Part shown: one piece after another, positions 53,837 to 62,865 of the stretch
How positions within the stretch are numbered: the stretch's first letter is position 1
Layout of the letters: each line of letters starts with the position of its first letter
From: Clostridiales bacterium GWF2_38_85
GTDB lineage: Bacteria; Bacillota; Clostridia; Oscillospirales; CAG-382
NCBI GenBank assembly: GCA_001797275.1
Contig: MGOY01000003.1
Span: 22,805-86,804, forward strand
Direction: 5' to 3'
DNA: 64,000 nt
Made by a program: the position numbers and the translations under genes
The notes under the pieces: model-generated
The model's input: only the letters and a program-made list of their open reading frames with translations
Told to the model about the DNA's origin: nothing
Databases searched by the model: none

Positions 53837-54766
53837 ATGAATAAGTCAAAAGAAATTATCAACGAAGTCAAAAAAGCTATGGTTGGTAAGGACAATGTTC
53901 TCGCACGGGTATATCTTGCTATTCTTGCTGGTGGCCATATTCTGCTTGAAGATATCCCCGGTGTCGGTAAAACTACAATGGCGCTCGCATTTTCAAAAGC
54001 ACTTGCGCTTGATTACAATCGTATGCAATTCACTCCGGATGTACTCCCTTCTGATATTGTCGGTTTTTCGGTTTACAAAAAAGAAACTGGGGAAATGGAA
54101 TATAAGAAGGGTGCTATTATTTGCAACCTGTTCCTTGCCGATGAATTGAACCGTGCGACAAGCAGAACCCAAGCTGCACTCCTTGAAGCAATGGAGGAAA
54201 ACCAAGTTACTGTCGACGGTATTTCTCATCTGCTGCCCCACCCGTTTATGGTTATCGCAACACAGAATCCTGTCGGTACTGCCGGCACACAGCTTCTGCC
54301 CGATTCACAGATGGACCGCTTCATGATCAAACTTTCGATCGGTTATCCGAACGAAGAAAGTGAAATTGAGATATTAAACCGCAGGCAGGTAAGCAATCCT
54401 CTTGACGACATCAAACAGATTGTTTCAAAAGCAGAGCTTGAAGACATGAAAAGTGAAGTCGAAAAGGTTCATATTGCGGCACCTATTTTCGAATATATTG
54501 TCAAACTTGTTGCTGCAACACGGAACAACGAATACATAATAAGAGGTGCGAGTCCGCGTGCATCGCTTGCTCTTGCAGCAATGGCAAAAGCTAAAGCATG
54601 GGCTCAGGGCAAGGATTATGTCGTTCCTGAAGATATTCAGATGTTCTTCAACGACTGTCTCGGTCACCGTATTCTTCTTACGCCTGAAGGCGAAGAACAT
54701 AACAAAGGCGCGAAATGGGTGCTTGATAATATATTAAAGTCTATAACACCACCGTCAATTCAATAA
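53837..54766 (+). CDS. MoxR-family AAA+ ATPase
   Basis: Cytoplasmic AAA+ ATPase, 309 residues. Walker A GVGKTT at 42-47, Walker B FLADELNRA near 100, sensor region ATQNPVGTAGTQLLPDSQMDRFM near 145-167 and a C-terminal lid with SPRASLALAAMAKAKAW. MoxR proteins act as chaperones for partners carrying a von Willebrand domain; none is coded here, but the next gene is the usual DUF58 partner. The two genes plus the transglutaminase form one operon. Confidence 0.93.
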   Translation: MNKSKEIINEVKKAMVGKDNVLARVYLAILAGGHILLEDIPGVGKTTMALAFSKALALDYNRMQFTPDVLPSDIVGFSVYKKETGEMEYKKGAIICNLFLADELNRATSRTQAALLEAMEENQVTVDGISHLLPHPFMVIATQNPVGTAGTQLLPDSQMDRFMIKLSIGYPNEESEIEILNRRQVSNPLDDIKQIVSKAELEDMKSEVEKVHIAAPIFEYIVKLVAATRNNEYIIRGASPRASLALAAMAKAKAWAQGKDYVVPEDIQMFFNDCLGHRILLTPEGEEHNKGAKWVLDNILKSITPPSIQ

Positions 54767-54812
54767 TGAAAAGGAATACTGCTGCATTTATGTTAACAGT
54801 TATATTATAAAA

Positions 54813-55805
54813 ATGCTGAAACGATGGTTTTTATATTTCCTTGCTTTATTCGGCGTTGTTGCATTTTATGGGATTTACGAAGGTTATTTATCCTATTACA
54901 TAATGATTTGTGTTGTACTGTTCCCGATTTTTTCTCTTTTGATCAGTCTGTTCAGTATGATGAGTGCCGAAGCTGAGCTTTCGCCACTGCCATCCGAAAT
55001 ACGCAGAGGTGAACAAATAGATGCCTATCTGGAAATCAACTTAAAAGGGTGGTTTCCTTTATCACGCTCAGAAATAACCTATATCTCAACGAATATAACC
55101 TTTAATGATATAAACGATAAGGATATGTTGATAGTATACGGTTGTAAAAACGAAAAAGTACCGCTTCCGGTCGAATCCAACCATATTGGCTGTCTATATA
55201 TAAACATTTTAAAAATAAGGGTGTTCGACTTTTTAGGATTATTCAGTATCTCATTGAAGGTGCCTGAAAAAAGACGGGTAACAGTAATGCCTGAATTGCT
55301 GCATCCCAATCCGACCCCAATTCTTCCCACGGATAAAATTGGAGGAAAGGGTATGAAACCCAAGCCCGGTGGTGGTTTTGCTGAGGATTACGATTTACGC
55401 GAATATAGAATAGGTGATCCGCTCAATTCAATTCACTGGAAGCTGACATCAAAGCTCGATGAAATCATAATAAGAGAACCGTTGATCTCTGAAAAGGGTA
55501 AAATATTTATCTGCTTCAATCTTTTTGGCACAGCTGAAGAGTTGGACAGCGTTTTTGCACAGGTTGCATATATCTCAAAGTTCTTCCTTAGCAGGATGAT
55601 TGAGTTCAGCTTCTGCTGGTATGTAAAGGATGGTACCCTTGTAATCAGCGAGGTTGATGAGCAGACCGATTATATACGCATTATGTCAACTATTTTTACT
55701 GAACAAATAGGTATAACCGGTAAACCGATTGATGAATACGCTTGCAAACAAGCCGACTGGTATTACATTGTCAAGCCAGACCTGCCTAACGAGGTAAATA
55801 AATAA
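54813..55805 (+). CDS. DUF58 domain protein
   Basis: Membrane-anchored protein of 330 residues with two hydrophobic segments near the N-terminus (about 5-25 and 30-52) and the DUF58 core with YDLREYRIGDPLNSIHWKLTSK near 196-217, the family signature. Known partners are MoxR ATPases; the function in Firmicutes is not settled. It overlaps the transglutaminase gene by 1 nt (TAATG), so the two are translated together. Confidence 0.9.
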   Translation: MLKRWFLYFLALFGVVAFYGIYEGYLSYYIMICVVLFPIFSLLISLFSMMSAEAELSPLPSEIRRGEQIDAYLEINLKGWFPLSRSEITYISTNITFNDINDKDMLIVYGCKNEKVPLPVESNHIGCLYINILKIRVFDFLGLFSISLKVPEKRRVTVMPELLHPNPTPILPTDKIGGKGMKPKPGGGFAEDYDLREYRIGDPLNSIHWKLTSKLDEIIIREPLISEKGKIFICFNLFGTAEELDSVFAQVAYISKFFLSRMIEFSFCWYVKDGTLVISEVDEQTDYIRIMSTIFTEQIGITGKPIDEYACKQADWYYIVKPDLPNEVNK

Positions 55806-58069
55806 TGAAAACAAAAAAAATATTTACTGTCGCGGCTGACTCGATTCTGATTTTCATAGGTATTTATGGAATACTTTTTAGTATAATATCTACGTATAAT
55901 ATCGATGTCCACCAAAATATTGTTGGATATATAACATTAACTTCTGCAGTTCTTTTTTCATTTGTGTTGAATGCAGATAAAAATAAGAAAGCAATTTACA
56001 TTGGTTCATCAATTGTAATACTGCTATGTGTTATAATCTATCCTCAACAAATTTTAATGGGAGCGACCGATTTTATAAATATGCTTTTATTAAGGATCGG
56101 TGCTTTTATAGATTTTATCCAACCGCTAAATACAGATAAAACTTCTCACTATTCAAGCGTGGTTGCTTCAACAGCATTTTTCGCCTGCTTTGGAGTAGTA
56201 TTATCCTTTATTGCAGGAACTGCGATTATAAAACTACGATCATCACTGGCCTGTGTATTGATGACACTACCATTTTTCTCAATTTGCGTTTTTTTCGTAA
56301 AACTAACTCCTGATTTGTTTTCGGTTATTTTATATCTTTCATTCCTGCTTTCAACATTTCTTGCAAATTATATAAGAAAAGGTACAAATGGAGCAAAATA
56401 TCATTTCTCGCTTATGCCGGTTATAATGGTATTTTTATTGGTTATATGCGTAGTATTCCCGCCAAACAACTATAACCGTTCGGACTTGGCGCAAAGAATG
56501 TACACCTTTTTTGCCGAAAGACTTCCTATAACTTTGTATAATGATCCGGATAATACTTCTGGTGAAAGTACAACAAGCCAACATACCGGTTATATCCAAC
56601 TACCTAAAGAATATGAAAATGTAGAGCTTTCAAACGCACTACCGTCACAGACAGGCAATGTTGTAATGATAATCAGAACGGATACATCAGGTATAATTCT
56701 TCTTAGAGGCTATTCGCTTGATACCTATACCGGGAGGTCATGGATAACTGATACGGATGTTAAAGAAACAAAACACTATAACGAGGCTTTCATTGATCCA
56801 TTTATACCCTTATTTAAGACTCAGACTATGGTCAATCCTTTGTCATTTTCCACCTATTCAGCAATGACAATAAACGATTCGAAACAAATGTACATTGAAA
56901 TTTCCGACAAAGGTCGCGGTGGTGAGGTTGCATATACACCGTATTACACTGCATTCACTGACTATGTAACCTACAATTACCAGGATGACTCAGTTGTGCT
57001 GTATGCTCCTAATGCAGATCAGAACAATTACGAACGGGCAAGTTATAGATTCAATGCATTCCGAGTTGACAATATTTTTTCAGAAAATACAACCAACTAC
57101 AGATTATCTGAACAATTTCAGATAACGCAGGAATACGAAAGCCAATATAGTGACTTCGCACATGATTATTATATACAGCTTGACGGTGAAACTGCTGCAA
57201 TGATAAACGAAGTAATAAAAGATCAGAATTTCAATAGCATTGTTGATATCAATGAGCGTGTAAATGCAGTTGCCGAGTATGTCAGTAATTGTGCTGAATA
57301 CAGCCTTGAAACTCCGAGAACACCTTACGGCAAGGATTATGTTGAATACTTCCTTACCGAAAGTAAGCAGGGCTATTGTATGCACTTCGCATCTGCAGCG
57401 ACATTGATTTACCGTACACTCGGAATCCCGGCACGTTATGTAACCGGTTATGCCGCAATTGTTGATCCGACTCAGGTAAATGATTGGGTTAATGTAACCG
57501 ACAAGGGTGCACATGCATGGGTCGAGGTTTACTTTGATAAAATCGGCTGGGTACCGATTGAAGTTACGCCCGGATCACCCGGAGGCGGTAACACCAACCC
57601 TGATGAAAGCACCGCATCAAGCAGTGTAACACATAGCAGACCGGAAATCAGCAAGCCCGAATCAAAGGCTGAAACTTCTTCAAAATCCGAGAATAGTCAA
57701 CCCGAAACAACCGATGTCTTTGAATTGCCAACATGGTCTTATGCAGTTATAGCTGCCATACTCATCCTGTGCGGGTTTATAATACGAAGGAAAGCTGCTC
57801 AGAGTAAGCGTAAAAAAACCTCCTCAGCCGACACAAACAAAGCCGCTATTTCCGCATGGCAGTACTTTGAAAAGCTTGCAGTTTACGGTATATCTGCTGA
57901 TATCAATATATACGAAATTGCGCAGAAGGCTACTTTCAGTAAACACAAACTGACGCCAGAAGAAGCCAAGATTGTTGTAACCTATGTAATTAAAATCGCA
58001 AAGGAAACGGACAAATCACTGAGCTTCTTCAAAAAACTCATATTCAGATATGTCAAAGGATTGTATTAA
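55805..58069 (+). CDS. Membrane transglutaminase-like protein
   Basis: Large membrane protein of 754 residues. Six to seven hydrophobic segments at about 8-225, then a large extracytoplasmic region. The transglutaminase-like domain carries Cys525 (KQGYCMHFASAATLIYRTLGIPARYVTGY) and His570 (HAWVEVYFDKIGWVPIEVTPG). The third position is Glu rather than Asp, a variant I have seen in Clostridia. A Ser-rich linker, a C-terminal membrane helix (about 645-663) and a cytosolic tail follow. The protein resembles the TgpA/YebA group that accompanies MoxR and DUF58. Confidence 0.88.
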   Translation: MKTKKIFTVAADSILIFIGIYGILFSIISTYNIDVHQNIVGYITLTSAVLFSFVLNADKNKKAIYIGSSIVILLCVIIYPQQILMGATDFINMLLLRIGAFIDFIQPLNTDKTSHYSSVVASTAFFACFGVVLSFIAGTAIIKLRSSLACVLMTLPFFSICVFFVKLTPDLFSVILYLSFLLSTFLANYIRKGTNGAKYHFSLMPVIMVFLLVICVVFPPNNYNRSDLAQRMYTFFAERLPITLYNDPDNTSGESTTSQHTGYIQLPKEYENVELSNALPSQTGNVVMIIRTDTSGIILLRGYSLDTYTGRSWITDTDVKETKHYNEAFIDPFIPLFKTQTMVNPLSFSTYSAMTINDSKQMYIEISDKGRGGEVAYTPYYTAFTDYVTYNYQDDSVVLYAPNADQNNYERASYRFNAFRVDNIFSENTTNYRLSEQFQITQEYESQYSDFAHDYYIQLDGETAAMINEVIKDQNFNSIVDINERVNAVAEYVSNCAEYSLETPRTPYGKDYVEYFLTESKQGYCMHFASAATLIYRTLGIPARYVTGYAAIVDPTQVNDWVNVTDKGAHAWVEVYFDKIGWVPIEVTPGSPGGGNTNPDESTASSSVTHSRPEISKPESKAETSSKSENSQPETTDVFELPTWSYAVIAAILILCGFIIRRKAAQSKRKKTSSADTNKAAISAWQYFEKLAVYGISADINIYEIAQKATFSKHKLTPEEAKIVVTYVIKIAKETDKSLSFFKKLIFRYVKGLY

Positions 58070-58073
58070 GAAT

Positions 58074-58112
58074 AATAACCCCATATCCGTGAAAATCGGT
58101 TATGGGGTTATT
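58074..58112 (+). terminator. Rho-independent terminator after the transglutaminase gene
   Basis: AATAACCCCATA pairs with TATGGGGTTATT around CCG/CGG and a short loop; T-rich DNA follows. Starts 5 nt after the stop. Confidence 0.9.
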
Positions 58113-58134
58113 TAATTATTTTTATAAATACCTA

Positions 58135-58187
58135 TTGACAAAACGAAAAAGGTAATGTATTATGTATTAAGGTAATGCATTACCTTA
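58135..58187 (+). promoter_or_regulatory. MarR-operon promoter with palindromic operator
   Basis: TTGACA, 17 nt, TATTAT, then a perfect 20-bp palindrome TAAGGTAATGCATTACCTTA at 58168-58187, starting five bases past the -10. A further half-site AAGGTAATG overlaps the spacer. This layout suggests autorepression by the MarR protein, with release on ligand binding. Confidence 0.85.
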
Positions 58188-58208
58188 ACGAATATACGGA
58201 GGTTATAT

Positions 58209-58670
58209 ATGAACAGACTTAATGCTGTTGATGACAGAGAGTTTATATTCGGCGCAGTCCTGATGATTGCAAATAAAATGGATACATTGCTTGACAGATC
58301 GCTAAGTAAATATAATATTACATCAAAACAGTGGTTTTTACTGCTGACATTGTTCAACCTTTTCGACAATCCGCCGACAATATCGGAGGTTGCAAAAGAA
58401 ATCGCTTCATCACACCAAAATGTAAAGCAGGTTGCTTTGAAGCTTCAGGAAAAAGGGTTGATAAAGCTTAAAAAAGATAGGAGTGATTCGCGAGCTACCA
58501 GACTTGTTATTGCGGAAGCAAGCTATAAGTTCTGGCGTGACTCTGCTGAAGACGGCAGAAAGTTCATGGACGAGTTCTACGATGAGCTGAGCAATGAACA
58601 TATAACCCAAGCTCGTTTATTTATATCAAAATTGATACTAAACTTAAATAATATAGACCGAAAGGATTAA
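58209..58670 (+). CDS. MarR-family transcription regulator
   Basis: Winged-helix repressor, 153 residues. DNA-binding region PPTISEVAKEIASSHQNVKQVALKLQEKGLIKLKKDRSDSRATRLVI (about 58-104), including the wing with the D-R-S-D-S-R motif. A GGAGG site lies 7 nt upstream. Precedes a flavodoxin and an FMN-binding gene at 5-7 nt gaps, so it probably senses a redox-related signal and controls this operon. Confidence 0.93.
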   Translation: MNRLNAVDDREFIFGAVLMIANKMDTLLDRSLSKYNITSKQWFLLLTLFNLFDNPPTISEVAKEIASSHQNVKQVALKLQEKGLIKLKKDRSDSRATRLVIAEASYKFWRDSAEDGRKFMDEFYDELSNEHITQARLFISKLILNLNNIDRKD

Positions 58671-58675
58671 ATTTC

Positions 58676-59164
58676 ATGAAAACATTAATTATCTACTCAA
58701 CAACATACGGTTTTACTGAAGACTGTATTAACGACTTGCAAAAACAGTTGAACGGCGAAACAAAAGCAATCAATATTATGAAAGAAAGCGGTGTCGATCT
58801 TCAGGATTTTGACAAAGTTGTCATCGGAGGCTCAATTTACATGGGGCAGGTGCAAAAGCAGCTGAAAACCTTCTGCGAACAAAATCTTGATAAATTGAAA
58901 CAGAAAAAAGTTGCTTTATTCCTTTGTTGTGGATTCGTTGATAACTTTGAGCAGAATCTGCAAAACAACTTCCCTGCCAAGTTGATTAATTCTGCATTTG
59001 CAAAGCAATGTTTCGGCGGTGAATTAAGACTTGATAAAATGAAATTCACACATAAGATGATAACGAAAATGATGAAAAAAATGACTGCCAAAGATAACAA
59101 ACCAGAACCTGTGAAAATATCCGGAAACATAAAAACGCTTGCGGAAGCAGTTAATAAAGGTTAA
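58676..59164 (+). CDS. Flavodoxin-like protein
   Basis: Small FMN-binding electron carrier, 162 residues, flavodoxin_5 type. FMN phosphate loop STTYGFTEDC near 8-17, DFDKVVIGGSIYMGQVQKQL near 44-63 and ALFLCCGFVDN near 80-90. The family also includes HemG-like protoporphyrinogen oxidases. Made together with an FMN-binding domain protein, so electron transfer between them is plausible. Confidence 0.88.
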   Translation: MKTLIIYSTTYGFTEDCINDLQKQLNGETKAINIMKESGVDLQDFDKVVIGGSIYMGQVQKQLKTFCEQNLDKLKQKKVALFLCCGFVDNFEQNLQNNFPAKLINSAFAKQCFGGELRLDKMKFTHKMITKMMKKMTAKDNKPEPVKISGNIKTLAEAVNKG

Positions 59165-59171
59165 TTGATAT

Positions 59172-59573
59172 ATGAAACGAAAAACGAAAATTATACTTAT
59201 AATATGTGCGATCATTATTGTCATTATATCTGTTGCGGTTTTTCAATTTATTAAAGCAACCAATGAAAGCATGAAGCAGCTTGAAGTGCTTACGATTGAA
59301 AATGTTGATCTCTCCGAAGTCGCAGATGGTGAATATAACGGCAAATACGAGTTATTCCCTGTTACTGTCGAAGTTAATGTAACAATTAAGGACCATAAAA
59401 TAACCAAAATTGATATATTAAAGCATGACAACGGGAAAGGTCAACCTGCGGAAGCAATCACCGATGCTGTTGTCAGTGCGAACTCACTTGAGGTCGACAC
59501 AATATCAGGTGCAACCATGAGTAGCAAGGTAATACTCAAAGCAATTGAAAATGCGTTGGCTGATACTAACTGA
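59172..59573 (+). CDS. Membrane-anchored FMN-binding domain protein
   Basis: 133 residues: an N-terminal membrane anchor (about 5-27) and an extracytoplasmic FMN_bind domain with the closing motif DTISGATMSSKVILKAIENAL. In related proteins the Thr of S/D-G-A-T receives covalently bound FMN from ApbE. No apbE gene is present nearby. It would be an extracytoplasmic electron carrier. Confidence 0.9.
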   Translation: MKRKTKIILIICAIIIVIISVAVFQFIKATNESMKQLEVLTIENVDLSEVADGEYNGKYELFPVTVEVNVTIKDHKITKIDILKHDNGKGQPAEAITDAVVSANSLEVDTISGATMSSKVILKAIENALADTN

Positions 59574-59835
59574 CGAAAGTGGCTGTATCAAAATAGTGCA
59601 AAATCAACAAATGGAACCCAAAGCTGTAGAAAACTACTGTGAGAGGTGACATTTGTTGATGGAACAAAACTCTGATTGAATCAAAGAAAGCGTGCTTTTT
59701 AGCGCGCTTTCTTCATCTCTAAAATATTATTTGTGATAATTTTATTTTAATTATGATTTTAATAAACGTTTGTTTTGTGCGTTCTGTGCATTCTGTGCAT
59801 TTTGCTACAACCACAGTTTTTATGGGTGAATTATA
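59574..59835. other. Intergenic region with terminator-like hairpins
   Basis: Holds an inverted repeat ATCAACAAATG/CATTTGTTGAT (59603-59613 and 59650-59660), a hairpin AAGAAAGCGTGC/GCGCGCTTTCTT at 59684-59712 that probably ends the MarR operon, and a short tandem ttctgtgcattctgtgcatt near 59780. The GGCTGTATCAAAATAG start resembles some insertion sequence ends; no transposase is seen. Confidence 0.5.
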
Positions 59836-60900
59836 TTATAAATTTATCTTGACCTCGCTGCCGGTTTCTGCGCTTTTGTAGATAGCATCAAGAATTTTCA
59901 TTATAACAACACCGTCGTTTGCAACACTTCTACAAGGGATACTGTTGCATACGCAGTCGACAAAGTGTGCCATTTCCCTGTTGAACAGGCCGTTGAAATT
60001 GAGTGCTGTGTCACCGTGCGGTTTTATGTCGACCAGCATACCGTTCATATCAGAGAAAAATTCGATCTGAGGGTCGATTTTTGCGCCGGCTTTTGTACCA
60101 AACAGCTCGATGTCGCCCATATCGTTCTTTATATTAAGGTTAAAGCTTGCTTCTACAGCAAGTGTCATTCCGTTATCAAAGCGGACAAGCGCACTTGCAA
60201 AGTCCTCAACAGTATATTTAAACTGAAAACCTGCGGTTGATGAAACCCAACTCTGACCGCCGACTGCGCGGTTATTTCCGAGATTGCTATAGGTAACACC
60301 GTAGACAGACACCGGCTTTGGACCACCTGCAAGATAACGCACCAGGTCGATAACATGCACGCCGAGATCGATAAGCGGACCGCCGCCTGAAAACTCCTTG
60401 TCACCGAACCAACCGCCCGGGCAACCGTTGCGACGTAGATAGGTTGCTTTTGCATAGTAAATATCGCCCATCGAACCTTTTTCGATAAAGTTCTTGAGTA
60501 TATCCGCATCATTACCGAATCTGCGGACAAATGCAACCATAAGCAGTTTGCCTGTCTCTTCAGCAACCTTTTGCATATCTTCTGCTTCTTCTGCGTTCAT
60601 AGCCATCGGCTTTTCGCAAATTACATTCGCTCCGCCCCTGAGAGCTGCAATTGCCGCACCCTTGTGTGCTGCGTTCCAGGTACAGACCGATACAGCGTCA
60701 AGCTTTTCTTTTGCCATCATTTCGTTATAATCGGTGTAATACCTCGCCACTCCGTGGTTTGCAGCATATTTTTTTACCTTCTGCTCGTCAATATCGCAAA
60801 CTGCAACAACCTCGCAAAGCTCCGGCAGTGCCTTGTATCCGCCAATGTGGAATGCACTGATGTTACCTGTTCCGATAATTCCGACTTTTATTTTTCCCAT
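59836..60900 (-). CDS. Gfo/Idh/MocA-family oxidoreductase
   Basis: NAD(P)-dependent sugar dehydrogenase family member; 354 residues. Rossmann nucleotide-binding loop VGIIGTGNISAFHIGG at 6-21, and the EKP motif ANVICEKPMAM near 88-98. The C-terminal domain includes GGGPLIDLGVHVIDLVRYLAGGPKP with the presumed catalytic His. Substrate cannot be told; it stands alone, apart from the subtilase upstream. Confidence 0.93.
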   Translation of the reverse strand: MGKIKVGIIGTGNISAFHIGGYKALPELCEVVAVCDIDEQKVKKYAANHGVARYYTDYNEMMAKEKLDAVSVCTWNAAHKGAAIAALRGGANVICEKPMAMNAEEAEDMQKVAEETGKLLMVAFVRRFGNDADILKNFIEKGSMGDIYYAKATYLRRNGCPGGWFGDKEFSGGGPLIDLGVHVIDLVRYLAGGPKPVSVYGVTYSNLGNNRAVGGQSWVSSTAGFQFKYTVEDFASALVRFDNGMTLAVEASFNLNIKNDMGDIELFGTKAGAKIDPQIEFFSDMNGMLVDIKPHGDTALNFNGLFNREMAHFVDCVCNSIPCRSVANDGVVIMKILDAIYKSAETGSEVKINL

Positions 60901-61031
60901 CTTCCTATTCTCCTAAAGTTAAATTGATTATTGACATTTTAACTTTATATTTCTGATTTGTCAACCGATATGGTAACATTAGCATGTATTTTTTCTTATA
61001 TATATGAATAATTAAAACAATTACTACATTA

Positions 61032-62702
61032 TTAAATTAAAATATCCATTGTATTCATCAAACAAAGTGCTCCATAACCCCATTCGGGATTTGGGTAATT
61101 GATGTTTGTGTTCCGCTTTGCTCCTTTCTGCAATAAGGCTTTAACGCGTTGCCCATACATAAACGGATCATTACCCTGCACAATACCCCACTCCATCAGC
61201 AATGCAGCAGCTCCTGTAACAAATGGCGCTGCAATACTTGTTCCGCTTAACGCATCATACCCACCACCCGGTCTTGCTGTCAGAATCCCGACAGCAGGCG
61301 CAACAAGGTCGGGTTTTACATAGATTATCGATCTTGTATAACCCCTGCCCGAAAAATCAACAATAGAATTTATGATTGAGTTATATCCACCCACTGAAAT
61401 GACATTCATCGCCGTCGACGGTAGTGTCAATGTTGTATTTATGTTTGGCATCGTAAACGCAGTTTGTGCCGATACATCCTCAATAGCCGGTAACCAGATA
61501 TCAAAGCGCCCGTCCACAACCTGCGAAGCGATGACATTGAGCCGCCACAATCCCGGTGGTATGACTCCGTTAATTGCCTCAAAGTTGAAATAAACCTCTT
61601 GCTCTTGGTTATAGTGAGTCGGCTGACCATATACAACCGTAACGCTGACATTGCCGAGTCGGAAAACCGATAATGCAGTCTGAGGTCTGATAACGCCTGT
61701 TGAGTCACCGTTAGGAGCAATCAATTCAAATGAAAATGTATCCACATAGTTTTTCCAGAGTGTCATATAAAAATTGTTAATACTACCGGATGTAACAAAC
61801 TCAACTGCCGTTATCTGACCTTGAACAGCTATTCCTGAGTAATGATGCCCTGCAAAGCCTTCATTTCCTGTTGCAACAGATATAACAGTCTTCCATTTTG
61901 ATGCCATCGAATCAATATAGGTTTCGAATAGTGTGTTCCCGTCATGCGAGCCGTCATTGGTTCCGTAGCTGAGATTGATTGATACAGGTATATTCAATTC
62001 GATCGCTTTATTGATTATGTATTTAAACGCTCTCATAATTTCGGTTGTCCTAGCGAAGGATTCTCTTCCCTTTTGTCCAAGTCTGACCACAATCAGCGAA
62101 GCTTCGGGAGCAGTTCCGGTATTCATCCCCCTGCTTGCTCTGCCGTTGCCTGCCGCAACCCCAGCAACAGCTGTTCCGTGCCCGACCGTATCCATGCTTG
62201 GAATAACATTGAGCGGCTGTCTTTCTTTCAACGCATTATTTAGGTCAGCAGCAGTATACTCTGTTCCGGCTGTAAATCCGGATGGCGGTATGCCTGCCGC
62301 AGTTTGATCCCATAAGTACAGAATGCGCGTGGTTCCGTCAGAATTGCGAAAATCGGGGTGAGTGTAATCTATCCCCGAATCAATTATACCGATAAGCGTG
62401 CCCTGCCCTCTCAGCCCCAACTGCTGTTGCACCGATAAAATACAGGCTGTTGTCAAAGCTCTGTTCAAGACAAATCTCAACGTCTTTGGCAGCTCAATAT
62501 ATTCAACCTCGCGATATGTTCGGATAAGCGCAAGCTGCTGCCTGTCAAGTGTCAGAATTGCATAAGATTCATTTAATATCTCAGCTTCGATACCGAGAGA
62601 TGCTGCAACTCCTGCAATATCGCCATTGTATTTCACAATGACTTCAAATTTCCCCTGCTCCGGTGGCAGCAATATATTTCCGATTACAATATTTCCGTTC
62701 AT
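61032..62702 (-). CDS. S8 subtilisin-like protease, Csp-like
   Basis: Serine protease of 556 residues with an intact triad: D108 (GIIDSGIDYTHPDF), H175 (DTVGHGTAVAGVAAG) and S489 (LSGTSIAAPFVTGAAALL). A prodomain at about 1-90 (EVIVKYNGDIAGVAASLG; VEYIELPKTLRF) and a beta-rich insert near 290-410 match the Csp group of clostridial spore-germination proteases. No signal peptide, also typical for Csp. No spore gene is close by, so germination is a guess. Confidence 0.9.
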   Translation of the reverse strand: MNGNIVIGNILLPPEQGKFEVIVKYNGDIAGVAASLGIEAEILNESYAILTLDRQQLALIRTYREVEYIELPKTLRFVLNRALTTACILSVQQQLGLRGQGTLIGIIDSGIDYTHPDFRNSDGTTRILYLWDQTAAGIPPSGFTAGTEYTAADLNNALKERQPLNVIPSMDTVGHGTAVAGVAAGNGRASRGMNTGTAPEASLIVVRLGQKGRESFARTTEIMRAFKYIINKAIELNIPVSINLSYGTNDGSHDGNTLFETYIDSMASKWKTVISVATGNEGFAGHHYSGIAVQGQITAVEFVTSGSINNFYMTLWKNYVDTFSFELIAPNGDSTGVIRPQTALSVFRLGNVSVTVVYGQPTHYNQEQEVYFNFEAINGVIPPGLWRLNVIASQVVDGRFDIWLPAIEDVSAQTAFTMPNINTTLTLPSTAMNVISVGGYNSIINSIVDFSGRGYTRSIIYVKPDLVAPAVGILTARPGGGYDALSGTSIAAPFVTGAAALLMEWGIVQGNDPFMYGQRVKALLQKGAKRNTNINYPNPEWGYGALCLMNTMDILI

Positions 62703-62797
62703 ATAATATCCTCTCTTTCATTATTACATGATATGTAACAAAGTTGAAAAACAGAAATATTTCGCTTGTTAATTGAGTCTGTTCAAAAAAGCGGTTA

Positions 62798-62843
62798 TTG
62801 ATTTATCAGGATAAAATTGTATAATAGTATTATCAGCTGATAA
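62798..62843 (+). promoter_or_regulatory. Promoter and palindromic operator of the XRE gene
   Basis: TTGATT, 16 nt, TATAAT (62798-62825), followed by a perfect palindrome TTATCAGCTGATAA at 62830-62843. A third half-site TTTATCAG overlaps the -35/spacer. Probable autoregulation by the helix-turn-helix protein. Confidence 0.7.
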
Positions 62844-62865
62844 ATCTAATATGGAGGTTTTACTT

